A stretch of DNA of 64,000 bases from Thysanoteuthis rhombus (GCA_963457665.1 OY735212.1:19412247-19476246); one strand, 5' to 3'. Positions 11,368 to 23,606 are shown, counted from the stretch's first letter. Notes: generated by a model not told the origin, from the letters alone. A program made the numbers and translations.

Positions 11368-11726
11368 TATCAACCACAACTGTCAACATAGTCTTCAGCT
11401 TTTAAGGCTGGCCGGCTATATATGAATGCATGTATTTGTTGTATATACAAGCTTCACTGATGGAGCTAGAGGGATGAAAATTTGAACCTTTACTCCTTAT
11501 TATGTCTTAAAAAAGCTTTCTTTTTTTTTTCTTATTCTTTCACTTTATTATATAAATTCATGCTGAACTGATCCCTCAGTTTATATTTGGCAGTGTTCAC
11601 TTTTTTTTTTTTTTTTTAAATTCAAACTTTTAGAACTCATTCATTGATTGCCCCCCCTTTCCAACTTTTTAATTGATCACCACCAACACAGCATGCTATC
11701 AAAAGATGAGTGGCTAACCAGACCTG
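11368..11726 (+). repeat. Family A repeat
   Basis: Blocks ATCAACCACAACTGTCAACA, GGCTGGCCGGCTATATATGA, GGAGCTAGAGGGATGAAAAT, TTCATGCTGAACTGATCCCT, CACAGCATGCTATCAAAAGA and a TGGCTAACCAGACCTG end. Confidence 0.8.
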
Positions 11727-12209
11727 TTTTGACAGTATTATAAACAGTCAGATGATATGCAGATTAGAGGTGAGGGCTCCAGATTGGCTACTCTGGAGCT
11801 TGATACAAACCTTAATTTTTTTGCTCATTCTTAAGATTTACCTTGATCCTCTTCGCATACATCAATTGAATATAAGAGTGTGACAAAATAAACTTCAATG
11901 CTACTTCCTTTCGCTGCATATCCAAAACATATCAGTAATTATATAACACCATTAACATCTGAATATTCATTGAGTAGACATTTGTTTTATTGTCATCATT
12001 TTCAGTGCACAGTTAACAAGAAACTCAAATATAATTTATTCAACATGAATACAAACACCATCAGCTAAAAGGATTTTCCTTCAATGCCTGATATTTTTGA
12101 ATTGAATTAAATCACTTGTGCATATCAATCCTATTAAATCGTCTTAGTTCTCCAAGTTATTTTCAACTGTTCTAAAGTAATTTTGATATCTCAAATGCTT
12201 ATGCAAGCA
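11727..12209. other. Non-coding, no recognised element
   Basis: No coherent frame or element beyond the short repeat at 12117-12180 noted above. Confidence 0.4.
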
Positions 12210-12360
12210 GGTGTAGTTAATATAACAGTTACCAGCATGGTGAATGGAATTGACAAACTGAGTTTGAGTTCTGGCCAAGGATACTAACATTCAATTTGCA
12301 CTATTGCCCCTGGGAAAGTCACAGATTCACTTTTCCCCTCAGCTATGGTTAAGGGTTAAT
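12210..12360 (+). mobile_element. tRNA-derived SINE (family S1)
   Basis: GGTGTAGTTAATATAACAGT resembles a pol III box A region and GAGTTTGAGTTCTGGCC a box B. The body GCACTATTGCCCCTGGGAAA and CTTTTCCCCTCAGCTATGG recurs at 36643, 45040 and 50330 and, inverted, at 48838. Confidence 0.6.
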
Positions 12361-13535
12361 GAACAGAGTTATTTTTGCCATAGAAATAATACCAGTGGAT
12401 ACATGTTGAAATTATAAAAGTTGGAAACATGAAAAGTTCAAAATGAAGATTAAAAAGACGAAAGAAACAAGAAAAGAATAAAAAATAACTTATACGAGTT
12501 AGAAACACTGAAATGAAAAGCAATAAAAGGCAGAAAAACAATTAACATCAGGTAAGGCTCTTGTTCACTGGGAATGTAGACAGAATAATCATATCCTTTC
12601 TCCATTCATAGCTTTAATTTGATGTGTTAAAGAAACAGCCAGAGGCAAAAGTCAAATAAAAACTAAGACTGTAATCCACTCAAAAGTAACCTCAAAATGA
12701 CCAGTTTGAATTACTACTGGGTGTGGCAAAAGTCAGGGCCTCTGCAAAGGGGTGCAGCTGATGCATTGTAATGGGCCTGAATGGCCAAGGAGAAACCTGA
12801 GAGTCTCTTGGGTAGAGCTGTGTATACAATAAGTTAATACTACCATAAATCTACTAATAAGAAGATAAAATTACTGACAAGCAAACACAGAAAACAGGAT
12901 GGCTAAAAGACAAGGGTATTGGTGCAGTGTAGGGTTGCCAATTAGGATTTTTTTTTTATTTATTCAAAATTGTGAGACCAGTGTTGACAATATTAAGATT
13001 TTTTTTTTAAAATCTTTACAGGTTTCAAAGTTCGATATTGTCAATTGAGATGTTTTGCTTTTTGAATTTATCGAATTTGACTTCCAGGATTGAAAATTCG
13101 AAAGATCACTTCTAAATTGGCTTCTGTGGTGCAATGTACGTGGAGTGGAGGGGGCTCTTCACCGCCTTCTGAAATCCCTCTTGGAGGCCCTGACAGGAGT
13201 GATACAATAGTCAATAGCAACCTTATACAAAGTAAAGATTCATCATGAAAAAAACAAAACAATCAAAATTGTAGTTCATTTGTATGGTACTACTCTCCAA
13301 TGTGTTTTTCATATTCATCTAACGTAGCCAAAAGGTCATCTGAAATGAATTTTAAAATTCCAATTAACAAATGTACAAAGACGTTTTGTATCGTGTAATA
13401 TCAATGATTGCCCTATTACTTCTACCACACCATGTACGTTCCTTACAATATCTATTACTGTAACTTCCAAGTGAAGTTTTGCCTGCAAAAGTTATCTAAG
13501 TAATTGGATTTACCTATGTCCCTTAGGAAAAACTG
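12361..13535. other. Non-coding, possible old element near 12720-12850
   Basis: The 12720-12850 stretch (GGGCCTGAATGGCCAAGGAG) has less AT bias and resembles transposon-derived sequence, but it has no partner here. The rest is unremarkable. Confidence 0.35.
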
Positions 13536-13539
13536 AACA

Positions 13540-13700
13540 GCTAGTTAAGTCTTGCTGCTGAGCCTTTCCTTAGGAATTGGTTTTGAATCCCAGTTCTCAG
13601 AGTGAGGAGTTTGGGCCTGCCAGGCCTTTTCTAAATCAACATGAATCACGGGCATTGTTGGGCCTTAACAACCCATGTATCTATCAGCAAACAGCTGCAA
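13540..13700 (+). mobile_element. Possible tRNA-derived SINE
   Basis: CAGCTAGTTAAGTC (box A-like) and GGTTTTGAATCCCAG (box B-like) are about 35 bp apart, as in a tRNA head. There is no second copy in the window, so this is tentative. Confidence 0.4.
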
Positions 13701-13873
13701 GTGTTTGTCATTAATTCTTGACATAATGCCTGAAGGGTTCGTCAACATCAATATATAATTGCTCTGCACACTTTGGCGGCGGTAGAAATTCAATGTTTAG
13801 AGAAGAATTGCTCCTATCTTCAGTCTATTCTTAATATCAAATGAAGTATTGTAAAGCAATATTTTTATTATTA

Positions 13874-14264
13874 GAAACCGAAACTGTCAACATAAGTTTC
13901 TTCAGTTCTCAAATTTGTCCAACTGACTGGAAGGCTATGTATGAATGTATGCTTGTATTTTACATACAGTCCTTAGCAATAGAGATAGCAGACTGAAATT
14001 TCAAACATTTACTCCCTATTATGTCAAGAAAAGAATATTTCTTTTTGTCTTTTTAAAATTCCCCTCCCCCAGAATAGTTTTTTTTTAATGGAGAATTCAT
14101 TTAACATGTAAGTTAATGCTGAATTGATTCCTTAGTTTATGTCTGGCGGCATTCAAGCCTAGTTTTTTGGAAATTCAGACTTTCTTAGTGATTACCCCAA
14201 CCTGGCATGCCGCTAAAAGATGTTAGTCAGATGACGGTTTCTGTTGTGTGACTAACCAGGCCTG
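13874..14264 (+). repeat. Family A repeat
   Basis: Blocks ACCGAAACTGTCAACATAAG, TGGAAGGCTATGTATGAATG, TAACATGTAAGTTAATGCTG, GATTCCTTAGTTTATGTCTG, CCTGGCATGCCGCTAAAAGA and GTGACTAACCAGGCCTG. Confidence 0.8.
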
Positions 14265-14291
14265 ATAATTTTGACTAGTTTTTCCCTTAAT

Positions 14292-14470
14292 TTTTCATCA
14301 TCATCATCAGTTTTTTAACGTCCGTCATTGGACATAGACCTTCCCCAGGATTCGCCATAATTCTCTATCATGGGCGTCGCGGAGCCAGTATTTCCTGAAT
14401 CTGTCCAGTTCATCTCTCCATCTTGTGTTCTGTTGGCCTCGGTTTCTTATGTGATCTATAGGGATCCATT
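14292..14470 (-). mobile_element. RTE-like LINE 3' terminus, minus strand
   Basis: TTCATCATCATCATCAG leads into ACGTCCGTCATTGGACATAG, GGATTCGCCATAATTCTCTA and GGGCGTCGCGGAGCCAGTA. It is a short 5'-truncated copy, about 28 bp after a family A copy. Confidence 0.75.
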
Positions 14471-14756
14471 TACTTGTATTTTAATCACAACTTTGACTTG
14501 GACTGTCAGTATACATCTTGCTCTTCATTCGCAATCGTGCCGTAGAATGATGGCTGGAGTCAAAGTTATGATAAAAAGCAAACGGAAATTATGATGAGTG
14601 TTGAGAACTTGTCGAAAGCAATCATAAAAATACTGAATTCAAATACTAGTTATTCAAAGAAAGGAAAAGGCCTTATTTGAAAGAATCCTGCAAGAATGAA
14701 CTGGAATTAAACAGGCATGAATCCTTGTCAAGATATCTGGTGACAGGACAGCACTG

Positions 14757-14967
14757 GGAGAATTTGCAATCTAAATTTATGCTAAATTGATACCTCAGTT
14801 TGTATCCAGCTGCATTCAGATTTGTTTCCTTTTTTAATTCTGACTTCTTTAGAGATCACTAACTATAAAAACGTCATAAAAATAACTTAATTGATCACCT
14901 GAACACATCATGCAGCCAAAAGATATTAGCCATGTGAAGGTTTCTACGGAGTAACTAAACAGACCTG
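14757..14967 (+). repeat. Family A repeat, 5'-deleted
   Basis: Begins within the GGAGAATTTGCAATCTAAAT block and runs to GTAACTAAACAGACCTG. The first half is absent. Confidence 0.7.
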
Positions 14968-15610
14968 TGTCAGTTTTCTCGGCTATGGCACGGGACTGAT
15001 AACATGTTAAGATCAGTTATCTCATCTGTGGCACAAAACGAGTTAAATGATTGACCTATCTAGTTATGACTTTTTTCCCCTACTGTACATCAACATACAT
15101 TATCAAGACTGTCTCATCACATGGCCAACTGGGAAGTTGCCCGAGAGGCACCGCAATTTCAGCTGCCCCCAAATTCAATATGAATAATGAAAATTCAGGT
15201 CCATATTATTAGGTAGCAGACACAGAGAACCTTCTCTAAACCTACGTTTACATTCATATTTAAATCAGTTCTTACATCCTACATTTACATTCATGTTTAA
15301 ATCAGTTCTCGACTATTTATTTAAAATGCGTATTAAATCAGGCCCCACGAATATTCTCAAGATAGCTCTGTACATTATGACGTTTCACTGACAAAATCTA
15401 AGTGTATGAAGAACTGATCACTATTCTTTCAATGACTGAAAAGAGTTATTGAATCAAGTGAAAGGTCATCAGATCACATTCTGCTTCAGAATTTGATTTT
15501 CAAGTCAGGTATTTTTTTCATTTTAATTTCACAAATGTGATAATCAAATTCTTTCATTCTCTTTCTCAGGAAACTGGCCAATAATTCCATAAATTCAAAA
15601 ATATTTTTTA
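14968..15610. other. Non-coding with a short direct repeat
   Basis: CATTCATATTTAAATCAGTT near 15251 and CATTCATGTTTAAATCAGTT near 15289 form a 38-bp spaced direct repeat. Nothing else was seen. Confidence 0.5.
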
Positions 15611-15935
15611 CTTCTGCCAATAAAGTTGAGAGAGGTATATGTATTCACTCCTGTCTGTCTGTCTACACAATATCTCCAAAAGTTCTCAATCAATTTTAAT
15701 GGCATTTAGTGGAAGGGTATCCCATAAGGATTTATTTTTGATTGAGAAATATTTTTCCATATATTGAGATATAAACCAAAGTGCAAAATATAGTAAATCA
15801 TAATAAAGCTATATCTTCTTCATTGTACCCTATATATATTTATATATGGACATTTTTTTTTATTCAGTTTTTAGTTTTTCTACAGTATTGGCAGAGTTAT
15901 GCTCTCTCTGGATGCTTTGTATTTTTCAATAAGAA
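15611..15935 (+). repeat. Family F repeat (TGTCTGTCTGTC type)
   Basis: CTTCTGCCAATAAAGTTGAG, TCCTGTCTGTCTGTCTACAC, ATATCTCCAAAAGTTCTC and a terminal GGCAGAGTTATGCTCTCTCT. Relatives are at 49425-49970 and 56668-56925. Elements with this wording are common in invertebrate genomes; I do not assign a class. Confidence 0.6.
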
Positions 15936-15975
15936 ACTTTTCCCACTTGTCTGGCATTCCCTGTTAGTGCAGTAA

Positions 15976-16530
15976 CGAATCGCTTTCAAACAGGAAATAA
16001 CACACACTATTTGATATGAGATTTCAATTCCAATAATTCCATTATTAAAACGGAGATTCGATTCTGATAGAGAAAGAAATTATTGTCTTTAATCTTATTC
16101 ATTGACTTACCTTCAAAGAAGAAGTGTATAAAGAGATCTGCGGGTCCAGAGGCTTGGATCCTTGAGGAAGATTCATCAGAGGAAACGTATTTGGTGAACT
16201 ACTATTTACAAAGCTATTGCGCCCCTTGTTCATTGTATAACATAAAATCTTTAAAGGGACAGAAGTGAATTATTTTTCATAAATCATTGATTTGTTAATG
16301 GATAGGTCACTTTTAAAATGTGAATATACTAATTACTGCTACAAATGCAGACAAGTTTTAAAACTCTTACTGGGTTTAGGTTAGTCCTGTATTCATATTT
16401 CAATTGTATCAACCTGTACTTCACCCAGCCCTAACTGTTCATAGTGGAAATTTGTAATTTTGCACACACTCATGGGGTAAGGAAAATAGTTTTTGTTTTA
16501 AATTCCCCTCCCTAGTGGGATTTTAGTGTA
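15976..16530. other. Non-coding apart from a possible minus-strand exon
   Basis: Contains a small less AT-rich patch at 16105-16260, discussed as a candidate exon. The rest has no recognised element. Confidence 0.35.
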
Positions 16531-16532
16531 GT

Positions 16533-17005
16533 GTTCATCATCATCAGTCTTTAAACATCTATCGTTGGACATAGACTTTCCCCAGGATTCGCCACACTTC
16601 TCTATCATGGGCATTGCGGAGCGAGTACTTTCAGAATTTGTCGAGCTTGTCTCTCCATCTAATATTCTGCTGGCCTCGGTTGTGCTTGTGATCTTGGGGG
16701 ATCCATGTCGTGAGTTACAATATCCATTGGTTGTCCGCCATTTTTGCAACATAGCCAGCTCACTGCCATTTGAGATTTTTAATGGATTCTATGATGTCCC
16801 TGACTCCTGTATTTTCCTGGATGTACTGTGCTGTCTTGTGGTCTCTCTGTGTGAGGTCCAGCATAATTCTTTCATGTGCACATTGCATGGTTCTCAATTT
16901 GCAAGTGTGTCTCTTGGTGAGGTTCCATGTTTCAGCTCCATAAGTGACGATCAGGAAGGTTGCATTGGTTATACACCCTTCTTTTTAGGATTAATGGGAT
17001 TTAAC
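16533..17005 (-). mobile_element. RTE-like LINE 3' part, minus strand
   Basis: Runs from CATCATCAGTCTTTAAACAT through CGTTGGACATAGACTTTCCC, GGGCATTGCGGAGCGAGTAC and GGGGGATCCATGTCGTGAGT to GTTCCATGTTTCAGCTCCAT and GTGACGATCAGGAAGG. It matches the minus copy at 10141-10570 along its whole length. The frame reads WRTTNGYCNSRHGSPKI. Confidence 0.85.
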
Positions 17006-17035
17006 AACAGACAGAGATAGGATTGTCGAACGTGG

Positions 17036-17140
17036 GGTGTTTAATATCTGCTAAATTGGTCCCTTAGATTGTGTCCAGAAGTGTTCACGCTTGCTTTCTG
17101 AAGATTCAGACATTCCAATGATGCAACAAAAGATGAGAGA
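17036..17140 (+). repeat. Family A repeat fragment
   Basis: ATCTGCTAAATTGGTCCCTT and GTGTTCACGCTTGCTTTCTG, with the CAACAAAAG.TGAGAGAAAT block, are the central third of the family. Confidence 0.6.
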
Positions 17141-17479
17141 AATACCTTATTTCTTGATCTCGTCTTCTTTCAATTTAAAAAAGAATTTCTATTCATTTCA
17201 TATTTATGGCATTTTGGATCGCTGTCTGACAGGGATCTGTTGATTATTTCTCTAGATTGATCAGTTTACAACATCCTTGAGCAAAAAGAAATTTTTTTAA
17301 GTGAACATCAACAATGTCTGCAAACTTGCATATAATATCTGATTAACTCCTTTAGTTGAATTTAAAGTTCAGTGAAACAAACTGGATGTGTTGCAATGAA
17401 TCATAACTTCTCTTGGAATGCTACTTATTTCTTTTTTCCTGTATTATTAATTCTTAAATTCATTGTAGAGAATTCAGAA

Positions 17480-17645
17480 TGTAATCCAAGAGAGGTAACT
17501 TTTCATTAAAGTTACTTCCCTTGCACATTTCTGTGAATTTTTTTTTTTTTAATTCAATTCACAAAAGAGTTTCATTCTTTTTAATCTTATTCGTTGAAGA
17601 GTTCCAAAGCAGTTACAAGTGTTCTATGAATCTGAGAGTTAGAAT
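17480..17645 (+). repeat. Family B MITE-like element
   Basis: AAAGTTACTTCCCTTGCAC, AATTCAATTCACAAAAGAGT, TATTCGTTGAAGAGTTCCAA and the end TATGAATCTGAGAGTTAGA. Confidence 0.7.
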
Positions 17646-18160
17646 ATAGGAACTACTTTGTGTTCTTTTCCAAAATTATAGAGAAGCACTGCAGAATTTC
17701 CCCCCACTCAAACTAGTTATTATAATCACTATCACCAACATTAATATCATTATTATCATCAAAATATATATTGGGAATATATATAGATTTTTTTGTTCAT
17801 ATTCCGGAATATTTGGCATATTATAGCAATCGAGCAGAAGAAAATTAATCCCTTCGAAGAAATTAGTTGCTATTTTGACATTATCTTATTTCTTCCTTTT
17901 CATGTTGCTTTTATGTTTCCATGGAAACAATTATACATTATTTCCCAAACTCTAATTAATAATTAGATATGATATACATTATATACTCGTACTGTAATGA
18001 TTTCTATCTAGTGTCTAAGAATGAGTGTATCTTGGATTCATCTCTCAGTCCATTGAAATGATGTTTTCTGCAAGTATGGCAGATGAGGTCATGCCAATGT
18101 TATGTAAATTAGTGAAGGACAATTTTAGTTTAAAAAGTGTATACGAGTTGCCAAATCTAT
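17646..18160. other. Non-coding, no recognised element
   Basis: AT-rich. Simple ATC/ATT tracts near 17740. Confidence 0.4.
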
Positions 18161-18164
18161 GAGG

Positions 18165-18372
18165 TAATTATCATTGTTATACACTGTCAGACAACTATTG
18201 GATACCCCGATTTTTCCAGATGGATCCCCAGAGATCATATGCAAAATTGTATAAATTACTTGACAAACTCAACAAATTCAGAAAGTACTGGCTATGTGAT
18301 GCCAGTGATAGTGAGGTCAGGTGAATCTTTGGGAAGGTCTATATCCAACGACAGAGGCTGATGATGATGATA
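18165..18372 (+). mobile_element. RTE-like LINE 3' end
   Basis: CAGACAACTATTGGATACCC, GATCCCCAGAGATCATATGC, GTGATGCCAGTGATAGTGAG, TGGGAAGGTCTATATCCAAC and a GATGATGATGATAA tail. It is the same 3' terminal module as at 25130 and 55430. Confidence 0.75.
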
Positions 18373-21286
18373 ATTCACTTGGACTATTGTCCTCATCTTG
18401 GTGGTTATAGTCGCAATGTGTTGGCCATTGCGCTATATGACCTTCTTCAGATGTCTGTCATAGCAGCCTTCTGGGAATCTCTAATTGAACCCTTTATTCA
18501 ATCCACAGAGGTAGATTGTTCTCATTCCACTGTATATGCTAGTGCAAAGATATTCAAACTTTGACTAATGGGGATTTCTTTCCAAAAATTTAATTTTCAA
18601 TAGACCCTATCAAAAAGCAACTTTCCCTTCTATTATATATATATTGGAACATATATGTAGATGAAAATGACAATTGGAAGGTGAAGTGAAAAATTCAAGA
18701 GATAGATGTTACTCCTCAAAATTTTTTCATCTACATTCTGTCAGATCACTTTACGTCCATAATACAATCATATATATGAATCTAACTATTGGATTTGGGC
18801 CTTGTTTATGGGATTATCTGAATGTTTATGAACCCAAATAGAAAATACTTATTCAAATGGAAAAGTAAAAAGGAGCTTAATGAGAAAAAAAACAAAAAAA
18901 GATATATGAATGACTACGGACTGAACATTATTCATGTCACATGGATAACAAAGATGTTTTTAATCTATAAGACAGAATGTTGTTAATTTTTATGTTGTAT
19001 TGAAAGTACTGTCTGTGTTGAAGAGATGAAGTGAAGACATGTAAAAATAGTGAAGGAATTGTTTACTTAATGAAGAATTATTGCATACATTGCCAGTGTA
19101 ATCAAAAGGTGCGATTTTTTAGTCTTAAACTTAATGTCTTTTCTTCTTCTTCTTGAATTATGTTTTTATCTCAGAAATTCAGACAGTAAACATCATGTGA
19201 TTTCTCCATTTGCTACAATCTTTAGCACAAATAAATAGTTTCCGTATCACAATCTCTTTTGTTCCTGGTCTTCAAAAGAAATGATTTTACTCCTCAGAAC
19301 AAATGGAATCTAGTTTAACTGTTTATTGTTGAATTGAAACTTTAATTAACTCAATTCAAATCAAAGCAAATGACAATGTCCAAATAACAGATGGTACAAA
19401 AATTATCATTTAGACTTTCCAATCAGAAATGACTCTACGTGAAAATAAAAAATAGTTAACATCTCTGATACCGTTAAAGACTGGAAGTGGAATTACTGCA
19501 GAAGTCGAACCATGAAATATAGATGGAACTTTTTAGATTCAGGGCGTATCTCTTTATACCACATGTAAACTATAAGTACGATGCGGCCGAATCAAGTCTC
19601 TGGATATTAACAATGGTTGCAGAGCATAGTTCAAAAATGGATTTCAAGTTTTTGAGATAGAAAGGAAGAATTTGGGAATGTCTCAATGAAAAAAAAAAGA
19701 ACTACAGTACCTTTTGTTATCTGAAAATGCACTTGTGGAAAAAAATTTTGAAATAATATTGCAAATTGTTTTTATAAAAGAACTAAATAAAACCAAAAAT
19801 AACAACAGAAGTTATAAACCGTAGAAGGTGTTAAATTTTACAATGAAAACTGGAAACCAAATATTTGATCGACATGGAAAGAAAATTCGTCAGGACTGGG
19901 GGAAAAAAAACAGAAGTGATAGATTGACTTCTGGCATGCTTACCTGCGCACATGTTCCTGTTTTCAAAGTTTTATTCTTGAGAAAAAATAAATAGATATT
20001 GTACTAACGAGATGAATATTTTATGGCTAAAGGAACAGATCAAGTTGTTCTGATTCAAGAACAACTGTCCAAGAAAGCATTGACTGCTCAGTGACAAGTT
20101 CCACTCATGGAAGTAAAATGAAGGCTTGTAACAATTACATATCTCTGATCACGAAGTTAAAACAATAGCACATTTTACCTGACCACATAAGTTTGGATAA
20201 ACTCTTAAACCCTTTCAATTTACAAGTAAGTATATTTAGATATCAATGATATCTGCATCTCACACACCTTCCAAATACCTATTACTTTCAAAGAACCTCA
20301 ACAACTGCAGTCATTGTACAGTTCTTTTTCTGCCGCCCTTAGTTATGCAGTAATGTGGATGATCCGACAACTTTACCTACAATCATTTTATTCACGCATG
20401 TACGTACACATACATAGGGCCAGACTAAGGAGCTACAAGACCCAATTGGAAACATTTTTTGCAGGGCCATGGTTAATAGTCAAGATCTGATGAATCTTAG
20501 AAATCTGAATAAACTTTATTATAGACTTTATACCGCTATCTTACAAAGGAAAGAAATCTAAATATGCTCTTGAAAATTTCACAGAGATAAATTTTTCACG
20601 CTCCTCTGTAATTGACAAACATTTTTTAATTCAAGTACAATAAAACAAAGTCAGAATATAAACGGTATAAACAAACTCAATTCAAAGGAAACAAAACAGA
20701 CAAACAAAACAATTCTTAAGAAAATTAAAATCGTTGCTGTTCTCTGTAAACTTCTATATGGCGTTAAGTGTATAAAATGGGAACACAACCTTGGGGAAAT
20801 TAATTTTTTATTAATTTACAACACACAAAATACATGTTTTAGTTAATTGTCTTTTCACAAGCCTGTGTATGTTTTTGCTTCTGAGGATAAAAGGTTACGA
20901 GAATGAGTGCAAAGTAAAATCAATTGTTTATTTAAGATTTTGGTTCAACACTGAATGCAGGAAGATCTGGGCATCTGATCTTTCTGATCAGATGGTGTTG
21001 AATGGACCAGTAAAGTGAGAAGGAGTAAAAAGGTTAACAAGTGAGAGCAGTTGCTTTTATAGGTGAGGGAGTTAGAAGGAGTGATATCACTGAGCACTAT
21101 TTTTAGGGGCTAGAAGAAGTAATGTTACCCGCTCTATTTTAAGAGGTTTATAAATTCTGCATAGTAATTTTACATGCTATCTTCTATTAATTGGATTTGT
21201 TTATTTTTCAGATACTGACCATTATTGTCACTTTGAATGATTTGAATATCACTTCAACACTAAACTTTTGTTTTCTCTTTTTCCAG
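18373..21286. other. Intron or 5' flank, 2.9 kb with no recognised element
   Basis: No repeat partner was found in this window and no conserved frame. It includes a perfect 9-bp-arm hairpin at 20972-20994. The 21269-21286 end is the polypyrimidine tract of the first visible exon. Confidence 0.45.
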
Positions 21287-21497
21287 ATTACAACATCCCT
21301 GGTAAACAAATAAGAGATGGCATGTGCAGCTTTTTATATGACAGCAAAGAAACAAGAAAGGGTTCGTTTAATTCCCCTGGCCACCCTGGCCTCTACTTCA
21401 TCAACCTAGATTGCATTTATATATTCCGAGGAAAACCACATGAAAAAATTGCCATCTCTTTTGAGGTCTTCAATTTACCAAACAATGATCCTCATAG
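21287..21497 (+). CDS. Internal exon: N-terminal half of a CUB domain (multi-CUB protein)
   Basis: This exon is bounded by a pyrimidine-rich acceptor (TTTTTCCAG at 21278-21286) and a consensus donor (AG|GTGAGT). It starts in phase 1 and ends in phase 2. It encodes about 70 residues: a short lead (GKQIRDG), then Cys14, GSFNSPGHPGLYF at 26-38, Cys43 in LDCIYIF, and KIAISFEVFNL at 54-64. The pattern C...G.F.SP..P..Y..N..C.Y.F......I...F..F.L is the first half of a CUB domain, a ~110-residue extracellular beta-sandwich usually involved in protein-protein binding. It is not a complete gene, because no start codon belongs to it. The next exon completes the domain in phase. The best guess for family is a SOL-1/Neto/LEV-10-type synaptic CUB protein; cubilin- or tolloid-like proteins are alternatives. 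The CUB call is firm and the family is uncertain. Confidence 0.85.
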
Positions 21498-21655
21498 GTG
21501 AGTTATAGTCAATTTGTTGTTCGTAACATTTATTTGTACCGTGACACCTTAACTGTACTAAGTGCAACCTATAAAAACAAGCATTAAATTATAATAAGAC
21601 CTTGAACAGTGCGGTTCCAAGCATTATACTAAATTTGAGAATGAATTTACAGCAG

Positions 21656-21684
21656 TATGTATGTATGTATGTATGTATGTATGT
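21656..21684. repeat. Microsatellite (ATGT)n
   Basis: About seven uninterrupted ATGT units. Confidence 0.95.
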
Positions 21685-21689
21685 GAATA

Positions 21690-22390
21690 CATATGCACTC
21701 TGAGTGGAGGTTCTGGGCTGTCTAATAGATCTTAACATAAAAAGCATAATCAGCAAAAAGTGAACATAATCAGGTGAGGCTGGATTTTTTTTATGTATAT
21801 CTATATTCATCATGGAAAATTATTCAAACATACAAGGCATCTACCATATGACGGGTGACTAACCAAAAGATAGTTCTGAGAAAATAAGCTTGGAGACTTT
21901 AAAAACTGCTTACTAACTACATTATCGGATTGATTTTCATAAAAAAAATGTTTGATACCTCGATATTATCTAGAATACGATCATAACATTATTTTTACAT
22001 ATTACGGAAAAACTATCAAAAATTATGCATCAGCATACAGCAATCAACATAAAGTAATTAGAACTTTGCACATGGTGAAAATCATATTGTGAACAATGGA
22101 AAAACAGAGAAAATAAGAGGTAAACTAGCTGATCATGCCACCAAATAGAGCAGGGATAGCTGACTTCATCATAGAAAACGTATTTTCCAAACGGTGGTGA
22201 GTTTGCCTCTATGGTATAGGCTTTACAGTATCTCTCTCTCCCTCAGGAAGATGGTTGACGATATGCTGAAATACGTGCATATCGACTTTCCACTTTGTTC
22301 ATCTCATTTTGATCCCATGAAAGACTATTCAAGAAAAAAGGTTTGGGGATCTTTCCAATGTCTAGGAGGAGTATCATTTTAGTATTATTT
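21690..22390. other. Intronic sequence, no recognised element
   Basis: The 62-codon frame at 22194-22382 has no domain signature. No repeat partner seen. Confidence 0.4.
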
Positions 22391-22590
22391 AACTCTCAAA
22401 TTCATACTAGTGAATCTGAATTGTCATTCAAGTGTAATAACTTGAGATTTATTTTTTGGTAATTTGAAAGAAAATTTCTTCAATCCAATTCCCAGAAGAG
22501 TTCCATTCGTGAAATCCTATTCATTGAAGTGTTCCATAGCAGTCATACAAGCGGTCTATGAATAGAAGAATTGAGTTATGAATTCCACTG
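22391..22590 (+). repeat. Family B MITE-like element
   Basis: Begins AACTCTCAAATTCATAC and contains CAATTCCCAGAAGAGTTCC, CCTATTCATTGAAGTGTTCC and GGTCTATGAATAGAAGAATT. Confidence 0.65.
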
Positions 22591-22599
22591 AATTCAATC

Positions 22600-22935
22600 T
22601 TGAAATTCATAGAAATTTTAAACTCAATCAATGATTGAACAATCGTGGCATCAAAATTTGAAGTCATTTTTAAAGAAATTCCATTGAAGAATAAATGTGG
22701 TCAAAATAAATTCCCTTTATGACATCACTGCCATTTTCCACTGGAAAACATCTAAAAAAAGACTTTTAAAAAAATTCTCCCAAATCTAGTTGTTATCAAT
22801 AAACCCATCAAAATAAAGCTAAACATTGGTCATAAAAGTCTTCTTTTTTTTTTCCAATTATGAAAAAAGATATTTTTAGTAGCGGTTAACTGATGTTAAT
22901 TTTCAAGTCTGTAGACAAAACAGTATGGTCAGGAG
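22600..22935 (+). repeat. Repeat C, copy 1
   Basis: AAATTCCATTGAAGAATAAA, CACTGGAAAACATCTAAAA, AATAAACCCATCAAAA and TTTTCAAGTCTGTAGACAAA recur in order at 31250-31545. There is no coding capacity. Confidence 0.7.
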
Positions 22936-23340
22936 CATTGGAAAACACACATACACATATATGCATACATACATACAAAAAAGTATAGAAGCCTTTGCCA
23001 TCTTTGATTGCCACAGTTGTTCAATTAATTCTACATTGAAAAGCATTGTATTTTAAAACATTAGTTGTTTGTAAGGTGAGAAGAATGTTGAAAGGAGAAA
23101 AACAGATGTGAGACTGATAATTTGGAAAAACAAACCTTTGGTTTATTTTTGCTCATAATACATCTTGACTGAAGGGAAAATAAGCACAAATCTCTAAGAA
23201 GAAATTAAGTTTAGTATTTTGATCACCAGTCTTTTGAAAAGAATCACTTTCTAAGAACAAACAGCCATCAGCCATCGTGATAAAATTAAAACATCATTTC
23301 TTTTGAAGATTAGTTTTAAAAAATTCTCCTCCTTTTTCCA
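22936..23340. other. Intronic sequence, no recognised element
   Basis: Only an ACATATATGCATACATAC simple tract near 22953. Confidence 0.4.
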
Positions 23341-23355
23341 TTCTATATTTATATC

Positions 23356-23606
23356 AGAAACTGGTTTCTTTAGTTTTCAAGTGGAGCTGGCTATGTATGT
23401 GTTGTTTCCAACAATGGAGCTAGAAAGCTAAAAAAATTAAACATTTATTCCTTATGTCTAGGAAAAACGTTTATTTTTGTTTTTTGAATAAGTTTCAAGG
23501 GGGGGTTCAATCTACAATGTAAGTTTTTACTAGATTTGTCTCCTTAGTTTGTGTCTGTCAACATTCACACTTGTCTTTTGAAAATCCAGACTTTCTTAGT
23601 CCTGTA
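23356..23606 (+). repeat. Family A repeat, 3'-deleted
   Basis: AGAAACTGGTTTCTTTAGTT, CAATGGAGCTAGAAAGCTAA, CAATCTACAATGTAAGTTTT, CCTTAGTTTGTGTCTGTCAA and CACACTTGTCTTTTG. The final quarter is missing. Confidence 0.7.

Noticed and set aside
16565..17020. Plus-strand 151-codon frame
   Set aside because: It is antisense to a minus-strand RTE-like LINE fragment and ends within it.
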